From contig CAYOFY010000041.1 of assembly GCA_964403465.1 (NCBI GenBank), positions 1-14,063 of the forward strand: a stretch of 14,063 bases of DNA, written 5' to 3'. Origin of the DNA: JAFGKM01 sp964403465 (lineage in GTDB: Bacteria > Ratteibacteria > UBA8468 > B48-G9 > JAFGKM01). The notes beneath the pieces were generated by a model. It was given only the letters and a program-made list of their open reading frames with translations, did no database searches and had not been told where the DNA came from. Position 1 is the stretch's first letter, and the number at the start of each line of letters is the position of its first letter. Below, in pieces: positions 1-7,635 of the stretch. The position numbers and the translations under genes are program-made.

Positions 1-2
1 AC

Positions 3-44
3 TCCCGGATGGAAATAGGAAGAACAGTGCGCATTCCGCGGTAA
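3..44 (+). CDS. possible C-terminal tail of an upstream gene (partial)
   Basis: One frame is open from the left edge and stops at TAA 42-44. It encodes 13 residues ending in GRTVRIPR. The stop lies 27 nt before the ATG of the next gene, a spacing typical of the operon that follows, so this may be the 3' end of a co-transcribed gene. The stretch is too short to show homology or coding character. Another frame is also open through this region, so the assignment is weak. Confidence 0.25.
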   Translation, partial: SRMEIGRTVRIPR

Positions 45-71
45 AATATATAAGTAAAAGGGAGGTTCTGG

Positions 72-2627
72 ATGAAAATCACAAGGCGGATTTTTTTGTG
101 CTTGTTTATAACGCTGGTTTTTCCCTGCGCGCAGGCTTTTTCCGTGGAGATTGCCGAAGAAGCGGATGCGTTCCAGATTAAGACCAAGAACTATGAGATG
201 TCTCTTGCAAAAACAGGCGTGATAAAAAGCATAAAACCCGCGTCCGCGTCAAAAGCGTTTGATACCATAATTTCTCTTACGGCGGTTGAATGCGGCGAGC
301 AGAACCAGTATAGCAAAACATTCGCCAAGAGTCCTGCTATGGATATCCAGAGAAACTTATCCGCGCCTGCAAAACACAGTATTACGGAAAAGACGGCAAA
401 CGGTGCTGTCTTCACCTTTGAATGGGAAGGCGCACTGGCAAAGACAGTCCAGGTAATTTCCATCGGCGATGATACGCCTTTTATGGATATTAATTATAAA
501 GTGACACCGAAGACACGGCTTGCCGAGGTCTATGTACAGCTGCGTTCAAACGGTTTCAGCCCTGTAACTCTATTCTATCCCGACGGGGGAAGACACGGCG
601 CCAACGAGGGGTGGGAATATCATTCGCTCGCTCCCGGGTATATTTTTGCCTATGACTCCGCTTCAAAAGGCGGAATAGGTTTTCTCGTTGACAGGCCTGA
701 AAATCTGCGCTCCCTCGGATACCTGCAGAGGGGGCAGGAGGAGGGCTTTTCAGGAAGATTCCTTTCAATGGGTGTTTACAGCAGGGTGTTGAGATGGGAC
801 GAGGCAGGCAGGCCGGTTTCCATAAACCTGAAGGTCTTCGCCGGAAGCCCTGAAGATGCCACCGCTCTGGCGAAGAAACTGCTCCCCGCAAAAGAAGGGA
901 TTACCGTTGAGAAGGTCATGCCGTCTAAACTGATATACTGGCCGGATGAGGAAGGGGAAGGCATCGTGACTCTGAAGAACAACTCCGGCGAAAAGGCGGA
1001 AGCGGACCTGATTGTGCAGATTACGGGCAGGATTGACGAAAAGGAGACTATCCTGAAGGAGAAGGTTATTCTTTCTCCGAATGAGAAGAAGGAAATACCC
1101 GTAAAGTGGAATAACGCGGGAAGGGAATACGGATATGAATTGAGTGCGGAAGCGTCAAAAAGCGGCAAGCAGGCAGGAGTCGGAAGGGAGTATTTTGCGG
1201 TGGCGGAGCAGTTCACGAAAGTCGGCCATCCTTACGTCGCCAACCCGGGCTGGATGAACAGGGAAGGGCAGGAGGGCTACCTTATACACAATCTTAGGGA
1301 AAACTATAACGGCATCGTTGAATACTACTGCTGGATGCCGGACGAGATTTACGACATGACCCCCGATACGGAAATATTTGAACCTCAAACAGAGTCACAG
1401 ACCGCATACAGGACTACCATAACCCGGCAGTTCATCAAGAACCTGGTTGCCATTGGCAAGAAAAACGGAGTCAGGGTAGTCACCATGGCGTCAGGGTTTG
1501 CTAGTCTGCCCGGTGCATTACAGCATCCCGAAGATATGCAGTATACGCGAGACGGGCAGATTTATTTCTGGGCAGGCAAACTTCACGGGGATGACAGGTT
1601 TGCGGTAGTTTCTGCAAATGTCTATGACGAAGAGTCCATAAAGCGATGGGCGCAGGAGATGATTGCTTCCACGGACATGTTCAGATGGGACGGGGTGAGA
1701 TGGGACTGGAATTTCATACCGGCAGTTCCGCCCGACCCGCTGGACATACTCCGGAAAGACGAGGAGAGGTGGTATAACTTTAACGGAGTTTCAACAGACG
1801 AATTGTTCAAGAACCCCGATGACATAGCGGCAAACCTCCTGAAACTGTGGAGAAGCGAGGTTAGTGCGAAGTATCCCAGGTTTGAATACATGACAAATGC
1901 CGGTTACCGTTATAAACTTGAGAATGTCTTCCCGAAATACCTTGCGGAACAATCAACAAACTCCGGCATCCTTTTTGAATTCCTGCTCAATTACACTTCG
2001 GAGTCGCAGGGCCTGAATACATGGGAGAAATGGGCGACCGAGTTGGTTGATAATACGCAGGTTGTAAGGAAAAACGGGGCACAGCCGGCGGTGGGATGGA
2101 TGACGTACGCCCCGGGAGGTATCACACAACGGTTGCTGCAATATATCGCTTTTGCCTCGGGTGTCCACTGGAACGGCAAGATAGGGCCGAAGAATTCCAT
2201 AGACGACGGATGGAAGAGGTTTGCGTACTCATTCAGGTTTTCAGAATATTTTTATGACCCGGGATTCAGGAAGATTCCCGAAGGGGCAGCCAGCGTGGAG
2301 GGTTCCGACAGAATCCTCTGGAAGCCGTTCACTTATGGAAGGGCTTTCCAGAAAGGGCAGAGGGAGGTGACTGTACATCTTCTGAATCTGCCCAAATCGG
2401 ATTACATATCGATGTACCATGAATTACCGGAGACGAAACGAAACATAAAGGTTGTTGTGAAACTGGATGAAGGTGAAAAATGCACAAGGGCAAATGCTCT
2501 TCTGCCCGTTCCTTATCCTCATCAGAGCGCACTTAAGTTTAACAATGAAAAAGGACGTGTTGTTATAGACGTTTCGGAACTTGAACAGGCGGCAATAATA
2601 GTGGCCGGGATAGGAGGTGGCAAATGA
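72..2627 (+). CDS. secreted GH66-like TIM-barrel glycoside hydrolase candidate
   Basis: This is an 851-aa exported protein, probably a polysaccharide- or glycoside-cleaving enzyme. The N-terminus has two to four basic residues, a hydrophobic core and an AQA cleavage site near residue 22; there is no proper lipobox. Residues about 25-270 look like an all-beta sugar-binding domain. Residues about 275-385 look like an Ig/Fn3-type sandwich. Residues about 390-740 look like a TIM barrel, and a beta-rich tail follows. The barrel motif WDGVRWDWN puts D540 and D545 where clan GH-D/GH66-like enzymes carry a strand-end nucleophile, and E636 in LFEFL is a candidate acid/base. The domain order resembles dextranase-type GH66 proteins, but family membership is inferred from layout and short motifs only. 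GGGAGGT (60-66) lies 5 nt before this ATG and fixes the start. The stop overlaps the start of the next gene, so the two are probably translationally coupled. Confidence 0.75.
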   Translation: MKITRRIFLCLFITLVFPCAQAFSVEIAEEADAFQIKTKNYEMSLAKTGVIKSIKPASASKAFDTIISLTAVECGEQNQYSKTFAKSPAMDIQRNLSAPAKHSITEKTANGAVFTFEWEGALAKTVQVISIGDDTPFMDINYKVTPKTRLAEVYVQLRSNGFSPVTLFYPDGGRHGANEGWEYHSLAPGYIFAYDSASKGGIGFLVDRPENLRSLGYLQRGQEEGFSGRFLSMGVYSRVLRWDEAGRPVSINLKVFAGSPEDATALAKKLLPAKEGITVEKVMPSKLIYWPDEEGEGIVTLKNNSGEKAEADLIVQITGRIDEKETILKEKVILSPNEKKEIPVKWNNAGREYGYELSAEASKSGKQAGVGREYFAVAEQFTKVGHPYVANPGWMNREGQEGYLIHNLRENYNGIVEYYCWMPDEIYDMTPDTEIFEPQTESQTAYRTTITRQFIKNLVAIGKKNGVRVVTMASGFASLPGALQHPEDMQYTRDGQIYFWAGKLHGDDRFAVVSANVYDEESIKRWAQEMIASTDMFRWDGVRWDWNFIPAVPPDPLDILRKDEERWYNFNGVSTDELFKNPDDIAANLLKLWRSEVSAKYPRFEYMTNAGYRYKLENVFPKYLAEQSTNSGILFEFLLNYTSESQGLNTWEKWATELVDNTQVVRKNGAQPAVGWMTYAPGGITQRLLQYIAFASGVHWNGKIGPKNSIDDGWKRFAYSFRFSEYFYDPGFRKIPEGAASVEGSDRILWKPFTYGRAFQKGQREVTVHLLNLPKSDYISMYHELPETKRNIKVVVKLDEGEKCTRANALLPVPYPHQSALKFNNEKGRVVIDVSELEQAAIIVAGIGGGK

Positions 2628-4024
2628 TTTTAAGAAAATTGCAGGCTGGCATAGTCTGTTTCCTTCTATTTCTGGCCACGATGCTTTGTGCCGAGGTCAT
2701 TTACAGCGAGAATTTTGACGGAATCAAAAACGGGACGCCGCTCAGCGAATTAGGCTGGAGCGTAAAGGCGGCAGAAAACCAGAGTCTGTACAGAATTGAA
2801 GACGGAATTCTGAAGATAACATGCTTTAATAACCCCTACAACGGAGGTTTTGCCGAAAAAGAGACACCTCTCGTAAAGAAAGGAACGCTTGATTTTGACG
2901 CAAACATTGCGATGGAGGGCGCCGGGAACGCGAAAGGCATCGCGCTTGCCATGGGGCTCTACAACATGAGCACGTGGTATCACGACTACTGCGGTGACTG
3001 GCGCAGGTATTTTCCTGAGCCGCCGAGCAAAAGGATAGAGGGCTTCAGCATAGAGCCGGTGGGGCACAGGGTTCTTACGAATGTTGAAAAAGGAAAGTGG
3101 AACCATTACAGGATTGTTTTTGATGCCGACGCGGGGATTGTTGAGTACTACTGCAACGACATGACAGACCCGGTGCACGTGGATGCAGACGTGCCGGTTC
3201 TCGGCCGGGCGGAATATATGGGCAGGTACCTTTCCTTCGCCAGCATCGGTTTCGTGAACGGGCCGGTTACCTACGGAATTGATAATATAGTCCTGGCGGC
3301 GGCGGATGATGCCGCGGTTTCCGGACCGGCGGAGAAAGAAAACAGCATACTCGTTTTCCAGGGCATGAGTTCAAATGAATATCAGGCAGCAAAGGTGCTC
3401 AGGATACTTGAGGGCTGTACAATCCAGGAGTACTGGGCCGAGGTGCTTCTTTCAGAAATTCCGGTGAATAAATTCAGGATGGGCAGGCTTCCCGGCAAAG
3501 GGACTCTTGATAAAAGCAAGGTTATCGTGTTTGTTGACCTTCCTCTCGGGCCTGACTGCGTGCCGGAATATTTCTTAAAACGCCTTGAGGAATGGGTGAA
3601 GAACGGCGGTGTTCTCATTACGCTCGGAGGTCCGTTCAGCTATGGGAAGGGGCAGTATAAGGGTACCCTGCTTGAATTGCTTCTTCCCGTGAATATTTCA
3701 GGGCTATGGGAAGTGAAAAAGGCCTCTGCGCCTCTGGTAATAAAGCCGGGGGAAGGATTTGAAAAGTTTTCCGTACAGATAGAAAAGGATAAGCCTGCCG
3801 TGTATTACTACCATGACCTTACCATGAAAGACGGGGCAAAGGTTCTTGTAAACAGCGAGCAGAATATACCTCTATGGGTATACTGGAATTACGGAAAGGG
3901 CAAGGTGGTATCGTTTGCCGGAACGGTCATGGGAAAATCAAGAGGCAGTACGGTTCTTCTGTCGGAATGGACGGGATGGGGCGATTTCTTCAAAGAGATA
4001 GTCAAGAAGTTTCTGACCGAATGA
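2624..4024 (+). CDS. secreted jelly-roll domain fused to a GATase-like domain
   Basis: A 466-aa exported protein. The signal peptide ends near LCA/E at residues 21-24. Residues about 24-225 form a concanavalin/LamG-like beta sandwich, recognisable by the ENFDG start, EDGILKI, KWNHYRIVFDAD and a closing YGIDNIVL strand. Residues about 240-466 resemble the class-I glutamine-amidotransferase fold seen in ThuA and GATase1_like proteins (EEWVKNGGVLITLGG, then YGKGKVVSFAG near the end). No cysteine sits at the expected nucleophile elbow, so amidotransferase activity is unlikely and the domain probably binds or scaffolds. The N-terminal half is clearly related to the protein at 5827-6483. A strong Shine-Dalgarno, AGGAGGT (2612-2618), and the ATGA overlap (2624-2627) with the preceding hydrolase fix the start. 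Acting in the periplasm or at the cell surface with that hydrolase is an inference. Confidence 0.75.
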   Translation: MILRKLQAGIVCFLLFLATMLCAEVIYSENFDGIKNGTPLSELGWSVKAAENQSLYRIEDGILKITCFNNPYNGGFAEKETPLVKKGTLDFDANIAMEGAGNAKGIALAMGLYNMSTWYHDYCGDWRRYFPEPPSKRIEGFSIEPVGHRVLTNVEKGKWNHYRIVFDADAGIVEYYCNDMTDPVHVDADVPVLGRAEYMGRYLSFASIGFVNGPVTYGIDNIVLAAADDAAVSGPAEKENSILVFQGMSSNEYQAAKVLRILEGCTIQEYWAEVLLSEIPVNKFRMGRLPGKGTLDKSKVIVFVDLPLGPDCVPEYFLKRLEEWVKNGGVLITLGGPFSYGKGQYKGTLLELLLPVNISGLWEVKKASAPLVIKPGEGFEKFSVQIEKDKPAVYYYHDLTMKDGAKVLVNSEQNIPLWVYWNYGKGKVVSFAGTVMGKSRGSTVLLSEWTGWGDFFKEIVKKFLTE

Positions 4025-4036
4025 TAGAGGAGAAAA

Positions 4037-5443
4037 ATGAAAAAAGGAAGTAAAGACAAGTTTATAGTTGAGCCGGAAAGGAAGATGGAGGTTGTTGAGG
4101 AAGCGGACGTAGTGGTTGTAGGCGGAGGTCCGGGAGGGTTCCCCGCCGCAATAGCGGCCGCAAGGCAGGGATGCAAAACCCTGATAGTTGAACGGTACGG
4201 TCTTTTCGGAGGGCTTGCCACAACGGGCTTGATGGGCCCACTATTCGGTTTTGCGTGGGGGGACCAGGGTAATTCCATACTGGGGGGGATTCCGGTGGAG
4301 GTTGTCAGAGGACTGCAGAAGAAAGGCGGGGCGCTGGACGACAGGAATATAACATGGGATTCCATAAGGTTTGACCCTGAGCTTCTCAAACACGTGATAG
4401 ACGAGATGCTTCTGGATGCCGGGGTTAAAATCCTGCTGCATTCACTTGCCGTCGGGGTCATCAAAGACGGGAACAGGATAGACTCGGTCATCCTGGAAAA
4501 CAAGAGCGGCCGCATGGCTGTCAGGGGAAAGATCTTTATTGATGCCACCGGAGACGGCGACCTTGGATACTGGGCGGGATGTAGATATACCAAGGGCAGA
4601 CCAGCGGATGGCAGAACGCAAAGCATGGGCACAAAGTTCCGCATAGGCGGGGTTGAGCCGATGACAGACGAGGAGGAAAAATATTACGCGGGAATAGTGA
4701 AAAAGGCGATGGATGAAAAGAGAATACCCGCCTACCACGCCTTTTTTGAGGAGATAAGCGAGAACGGCATAACCGTCAGAAAAGGGGAGATAACGCCCAC
4801 TGTCACAAGATGTCCGGGAGATGCCACCAATGTTTACGACCTCACGCGCGCCGAACTCAAGATAAGGAAAGACACCCTTGAGATTGTTGATTTTTACAGG
4901 AAGAATGTGAAGGGTTATAAGAACTGCTACCTAATAGATACTCCTGTACAGATGGGAATCAGGGAGACCAGGCAGATTATCGGGGATTATGTTCTGACCG
5001 GATATGACGTTTTGGAAGGCAAAAAATTTCCGGATAAGATTGCGCGCGGCTGCTGGTTTATAGATATTCACTGTCCCCTGGGATTGTGGAGTTCCAAAAG
5101 CAATCTGTGCTCCCGAAAATGCGCGATTGAGCCGCCCTGCATTATGAAACGGAAATATCATGACCAGCTCTATCCGGTGACATGCCCGCCCGCGGGTTCG
5201 TACTATGATATCCCCTACAGGTGCATAGTCCCGAATGGAATTGACAATCTTCTTATTTCCGGGCGTCCCATATCCGCCGACCACGGCGGTATGGCTTCCG
5301 CCCGTGTCATAGGAACATGTATGGCAATAGGGGAAGCGGCGGGAGTGGCTGCGGCGCTTTCCTCCGCGCGGAAAAAGGCGCCGAAGGATATGGATGCGGC
5401 GGGGATTCAGAAGATACTCAAAAAGAATGGAGTGCCTCTTTAA
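4037..5443 (+). CDS. FAD-dependent oxidoreductase (PF12831-type) with cysteine-rich insert
   Basis: A 468-aa cytoplasmic flavoprotein (no signal peptide). The Rossmann dinucleotide motif is VVVVGGGPGG at residues 25-34, with E52 at the end of beta-2 to bind the ADP ribose. A GLFGGLATTGL segment follows, and the C-terminal FAD signature is NLLISGRPIS...GTCMAIGEAAGVAAA. This is the layout of the FAD_oxidored family (PF12831), which is greatly expanded in glycan-degrading PVC bacteria and has mostly unknown substrates. Residues 339-383 hold six cysteines (C339, C346, C358, C362, C368, C383) just before the conserved YDIPYRC strand; this looks like an insert that could bind metal or an Fe-S cluster. 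AGAGGAG (4026-4032) precedes the ATG, and the previous stop is 12 nt upstream, so the gene is in the operon. A role in oxidising a sugar or sugar derivative is inferred from context. Confidence 0.85.
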   Translation: MKKGSKDKFIVEPERKMEVVEEADVVVVGGGPGGFPAAIAAARQGCKTLIVERYGLFGGLATTGLMGPLFGFAWGDQGNSILGGIPVEVVRGLQKKGGALDDRNITWDSIRFDPELLKHVIDEMLLDAGVKILLHSLAVGVIKDGNRIDSVILENKSGRMAVRGKIFIDATGDGDLGYWAGCRYTKGRPADGRTQSMGTKFRIGGVEPMTDEEEKYYAGIVKKAMDEKRIPAYHAFFEEISENGITVRKGEITPTVTRCPGDATNVYDLTRAELKIRKDTLEIVDFYRKNVKGYKNCYLIDTPVQMGIRETRQIIGDYVLTGYDVLEGKKFPDKIARGCWFIDIHCPLGLWSSKSNLCSRKCAIEPPCIMKRKYHDQLYPVTCPPAGSYYDIPYRCIVPNGIDNLLISGRPISADHGGMASARVIGTCMAIGEAAGVAAALSSARKKAPKDMDAAGIQKILKKNGVPL

Positions 5444-5482
5444 GGGCAGAATTACATAACAGAAAAAGGAGGGGGTATAATA

Positions 5483-5764
5483 ATGGAAAGCGGGAAGAAT
5501 CCGGTCAAGATTATTGTACTGGTAATTATCATACTCGGCGCGCTGGCGGTAATACTGGGAAGAACGGTTTTTCGTGGAGAAACAGGTTCCGCCCTGACAC
5601 CTGCACAGAAGGCGGAGCAGGAGCGATGGCAGAATATGACACCGGAAGAGAAGGATGCAGAGACGAGGAAGGAGATGCAGGAGATGGGAGCCTCTCCGGA
5701 AAAGGTTGAGGAAATGATGCGCAGGGCGGAAGAAACGAAAAAGGACATAGAAAGTAACAAATAG
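5483..5764 (+). CDS. small membrane-anchored helical protein, unknown function
   Basis: A 93-aa protein that I do not recognise. Residues about 9-27 form one strongly hydrophobic segment (IIVLVIIILGALAVIL) after a short lysine-containing N-terminus. The rest (about 40-93) is very rich in Glu, Lys, Arg, Gln and Met and should form amphipathic helices or a coiled coil, probably outside the cytoplasm. AAGGAGGG (5466-5473) lies 9 nt before the ATG. The gene is 39 nt after the oxidoreductase stop and 62 nt before the next exported protein, all on one strand. Its place in the operon suggests an accessory role for the secreted proteins or the flavoprotein, but nothing in the sequence identifies it. 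Confidence 0.7.
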   Translation: MESGKNPVKIIVLVIIILGALAVILGRTVFRGETGSALTPAQKAEQERWQNMTPEEKDAETRKEMQEMGASPEKVEEMMRRAEETKKDIESNK

Positions 5765-5815
5765 CCCGGAACTGCCGGGTTTCCGGCAGGAAATCAAATC
5801 CCGTACGGTGGGATT
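5765..5815. other. intergenic pair of hairpins between operon genes
   Basis: The 62-nt gap holds two perfect inverted repeats. CTGCCGG (5772-5778) pairs with CCGGCAG (5783-5789) around a GTTT loop. AATCCC (5797-5802) pairs with GGGATT (5810-5815) around 7 nt and ends next to the Shine-Dalgarno of the following gene. A third stem, CCCGG/CCGGG (5765-5769/5775-5779), competes with the first. No U-tract follows, so this is not a standard terminator; mRNA processing, stability or partial attenuation is more likely. Confidence 0.5.
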
Positions 5816-5826
5816 AGGAGGGAGAA

Positions 5827-6483
5827 ATGAAGATTTTAATGAAAGTTTGCCTGCTGCTGGCGTTTGTAGCGGGTTTTGCCGTGCAGAATTCTTTTGCGGA
5901 GGAGAATGTTATTTTCTGCGACAATTTCAAGGAGATAGCAGATTTTGCCTCAGGCGGATGGAAACTGCAGGACGATATCGGACCCACGAAGTTTGAGCTC
6001 ACAAAAGAGGACGGCCTGAAGATTTTCCACTGCACGGTTCCCTACCGCGGGGACAAGATAGCCAAGGCGATACCTGCTGTGAGAAAAGGATATCTGGGGT
6101 TTGAGGCAAAGATAGGAGGTGCAAACAACCAGCATCTTTCTTTGCAGGTATACCTTTTCGGACAGCTGACCAGTTTTAACGGCTACGGCGTGAAGAAGAT
6201 AAACTGGAACAGGTACGAGGGGAAGCCTACCCAGAAACACTTTGACATAATGAACAATATTGAACCGGACAAGTGGCACAAGTTCCGCATCTTATTTGAC
6301 GCTGACGAGAAGACCTTTGAGTTTTTCGTGGATAACATGGACGACCCGGTTGATGTCCACACGAATGTCCCGTTTGACCCGAACAACCCGGAACATCTCT
6401 TTGTCATCATCGGAGACTATGCTCTGTGCCCCGGCGAGGTCATCAATTACGTCAACAACGTCAAGTTCGTGGAAATAAAATAA
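5827..6483 (+). CDS. secreted jelly-roll (concanavalin/LamG-like) domain protein
   Basis: A 218-aa exported single-domain protein. The signal peptide has a hydrophobic core at residues 7-19 and a probable cut after SFA at residue 24. The rest is one beta-sandwich domain related to the N-terminal half of the protein at 2624-4024. The clearest shared stretch is KWHKFRILFDADEKTFEFFV followed by DNMDDPVDVHTNVP, matching KWNHYRIVFDAD and NDMTDPVHVDADVP there; both proteins also share an NPY/VPYRG-type strand after KI. This one ends where the other continues into its GATase-like domain. The start has a strong Shine-Dalgarno (AGGAGGGAG, 5816-5824). It is the last gene of the run and converges on the regulator with only 10 bp between the stops. 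Binding a carbohydrate is the likeliest role; a hydrolytic function of the 3-keto-glycoside hydrolase type cannot be excluded. Confidence 0.75.
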   Translation: MKILMKVCLLLAFVAGFAVQNSFAEENVIFCDNFKEIADFASGGWKLQDDIGPTKFELTKEDGLKIFHCTVPYRGDKIAKAIPAVRKGYLGFEAKIGGANNQHLSLQVYLFGQLTSFNGYGVKKINWNRYEGKPTQKHFDIMNNIEPDKWHKFRILFDADEKTFEFFVDNMDDPVDVHTNVPFDPNNPEHLFVIIGDYALCPGEVINYVNNVKFVEIK

Positions 6484-6493
6484 TTGAAAAGTT

Positions 6494-7585
6494 TCAAACT
6501 ACCTTTTCAGGCGGAGCGGCTGATGCTCTTATCACAAGGCGGGGTGAAAGGATTATTTCCTTGGGATTTGCGTTCCGGTTGTTAATATTGTCCAGGAGCG
6601 TTTTTACAGAAATCCTGCCCATCTTTTCCTTCGGCACATCCATTGTTGTCAGAGGCGGGTCTGAATGGATCGTATCATATATTCCGTCAAACCCGACGAT
6701 ACTCATCTCTTCCGGAACCTTGATCTTTTCTTCTCTCAATGCTTCCATGGCGCCTATCGCAACCGCATCGCTGACTGCAAAAATTGCCGTTATTCCCTGC
6801 CTGTTTTTCAGCATCTTCCTGCACGCCCCGTGGCCGAGCTTTTCCATGGCGTTTATCCCCTTGTCCTCGGGATCCGTTATTTCCTGCCGGAAGACAAAAT
6901 CATTCTTGATGCTGAACGCCTCAAGCGCCTTCCTGTATCCGGAAACCCTCAGCGGATAGCTGTTTCCGAAAGCGGGAACGGTCAGGCATGCAATCTTTCT
7001 GTGTCCGAGAGAGACCAGGTGCCCCGTTGCTTCAAACGCCCCCCCTTCGTTGTCACTCACCACCGAAAAGAAATCGGTCAACGAATAATCCACGAGTACC
7101 ACCGGGAGTTTATCCCTGAGTTCATAGAGTAGTTGGTGGTCAAGTTCGTTGATGACGATTATGCCGGAATGCATCTCGGAGTTGATAGCTTTCAGGAGGT
7201 ACCGTTTGTGTTTCAGGTCCGAGGAATGGGAGCTGAAGACAAGGTTGCATCCGGAAATATTTGCTTCCTCCTCCATCCCTTTCCACACAGGGCCGTAGAA
7301 TTCGTCATAGAAAAAAGTGTTCTCCGCACGAGGGACAAGCGCGAGGATTGTTTTAACCTGCGCGCATGTTTCATGCCGCCTTATGAATGTTCCCTTTCCC
7401 TGCTGGCGTACAAGGATATTCTCGTGGGTGAGTTCACCCACTGCCCTGCGTACCGTTATCTGGCTGACTTTATAAAACCTGCAGAGGTCTTTTTCAGACG
7501 GAAGGCAATCCCCTTCCTTCAACTCTCCGGTCTCTATCTTCCTCAAAAGGTCTTTTTTGACCCTGAGATACAAGAAGTCATTCAT
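6494..7585 (-). CDS. GntR/LacI hybrid transcriptional regulator (AraR-like)
   Basis: A 363-aa sugar-responsive repressor. Residues 1-70 are a GntR winged helix-turn-helix (LPSEKDLCRFYKVSQITVRR, then an EN-ILVRQQGKGTFI wing). Residues about 75-363 are a LacI/GalR-type periplasmic-binding-protein fold: LALVPRAEN opening strand, GHRKIACLTVP, FAVSDAVAIGAMEALRE, VPEEMSIVGFDGI and PPLTTMDVPKEKMG. This combination is the architecture of Bacillus subtilis AraR and its relatives, which release DNA when they bind a sugar. It is transcribed away from the PHP gene and towards the five-gene run. A TATAAT (7602-7597, minus) lies 11 nt before the ATG and no Shine-Dalgarno is visible. The 11-bp direct repeat in the divergent region is the likeliest binding site. 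The ligand is unknown. Confidence 0.92.
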   Translation of the reverse strand: MNDFLYLRVKKDLLRKIETGELKEGDCLPSEKDLCRFYKVSQITVRRAVGELTHENILVRQQGKGTFIRRHETCAQVKTILALVPRAENTFFYDEFYGPVWKGMEEEANISGCNLVFSSHSSDLKHKRYLLKAINSEMHSGIIVINELDHQLLYELRDKLPVVLVDYSLTDFFSVVSDNEGGAFEATGHLVSLGHRKIACLTVPAFGNSYPLRVSGYRKALEAFSIKNDFVFRQEITDPEDKGINAMEKLGHGACRKMLKNRQGITAIFAVSDAVAIGAMEALREEKIKVPEEMSIVGFDGIYDTIHSDPPLTTMDVPKEKMGRISVKTLLDNINNRNANPKEIILSPRLVIRASAAPPEKVV

Positions 7586-7596
7586 TTTATATACTT

Positions 7597-7602
7597 ATTA
7601 TA
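7597..7602 (-). promoter_or_regulatory. candidate -10 element for the regulator gene
   Basis: The minus strand reads TATAAT at 7602-7597, a full match to the sigma-70 -10 consensus. The spaced position upstream holds no good -35 (AT-rich, ATTTCT-like). Transcription would start about 5 nt before the ATG at 7585, leaving almost no leader, which agrees with the missing Shine-Dalgarno. Confidence 0.4.
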
Positions 7603-7635
7603 CTCTCATTTTCTAAAAAAGAAATTTCCAGGGCA

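Noticed and set aside
22..31. CAGTG near the left edge as another copy of the CTTTTGCAGTG operator half
   Set aside because: Only five bases match and there is no second copy at the expected distance.
117..131. Lipoprotein signal (C19) in the first hydrolase
   Set aside because: The residues before C19 are V-F-P, which do not fit the lipobox; the AQA site gives a normal signal-peptidase I cut.
3889..4644. 251-codon open frame on the minus strand
   Set aside because: It is antisense to two well-supported genes and its Ser/Pro/Thr-rich translation has no domain-like pattern.
5476..5481. Perfect TATAAT just before the ATG at 5483
   Set aside because: It lies between the Shine-Dalgarno and the start codon, so a transcript from it would begin inside the gene; no -35 is present.
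5317..5709. 130-codon plus-strand frame over the end of the flavoprotein gene and the small membrane protein gene
   Set aside because: Gly/Arg-rich out-of-frame translation; the two genes it overlaps have good starts and sensible protein features.
4931..5797. 288-codon open frame on the minus strand
   Set aside because: It is antisense to the flavoprotein and the small membrane protein; low-complexity Arg/His/Leu composition and no ribosome binding site.
6484..6497. TTGAAA/TTTCAA palindrome between the convergent stops
   Set aside because: A 2-nt loop, AT-only-rich stem and no T-run make it a poor terminator; it is probably chance.
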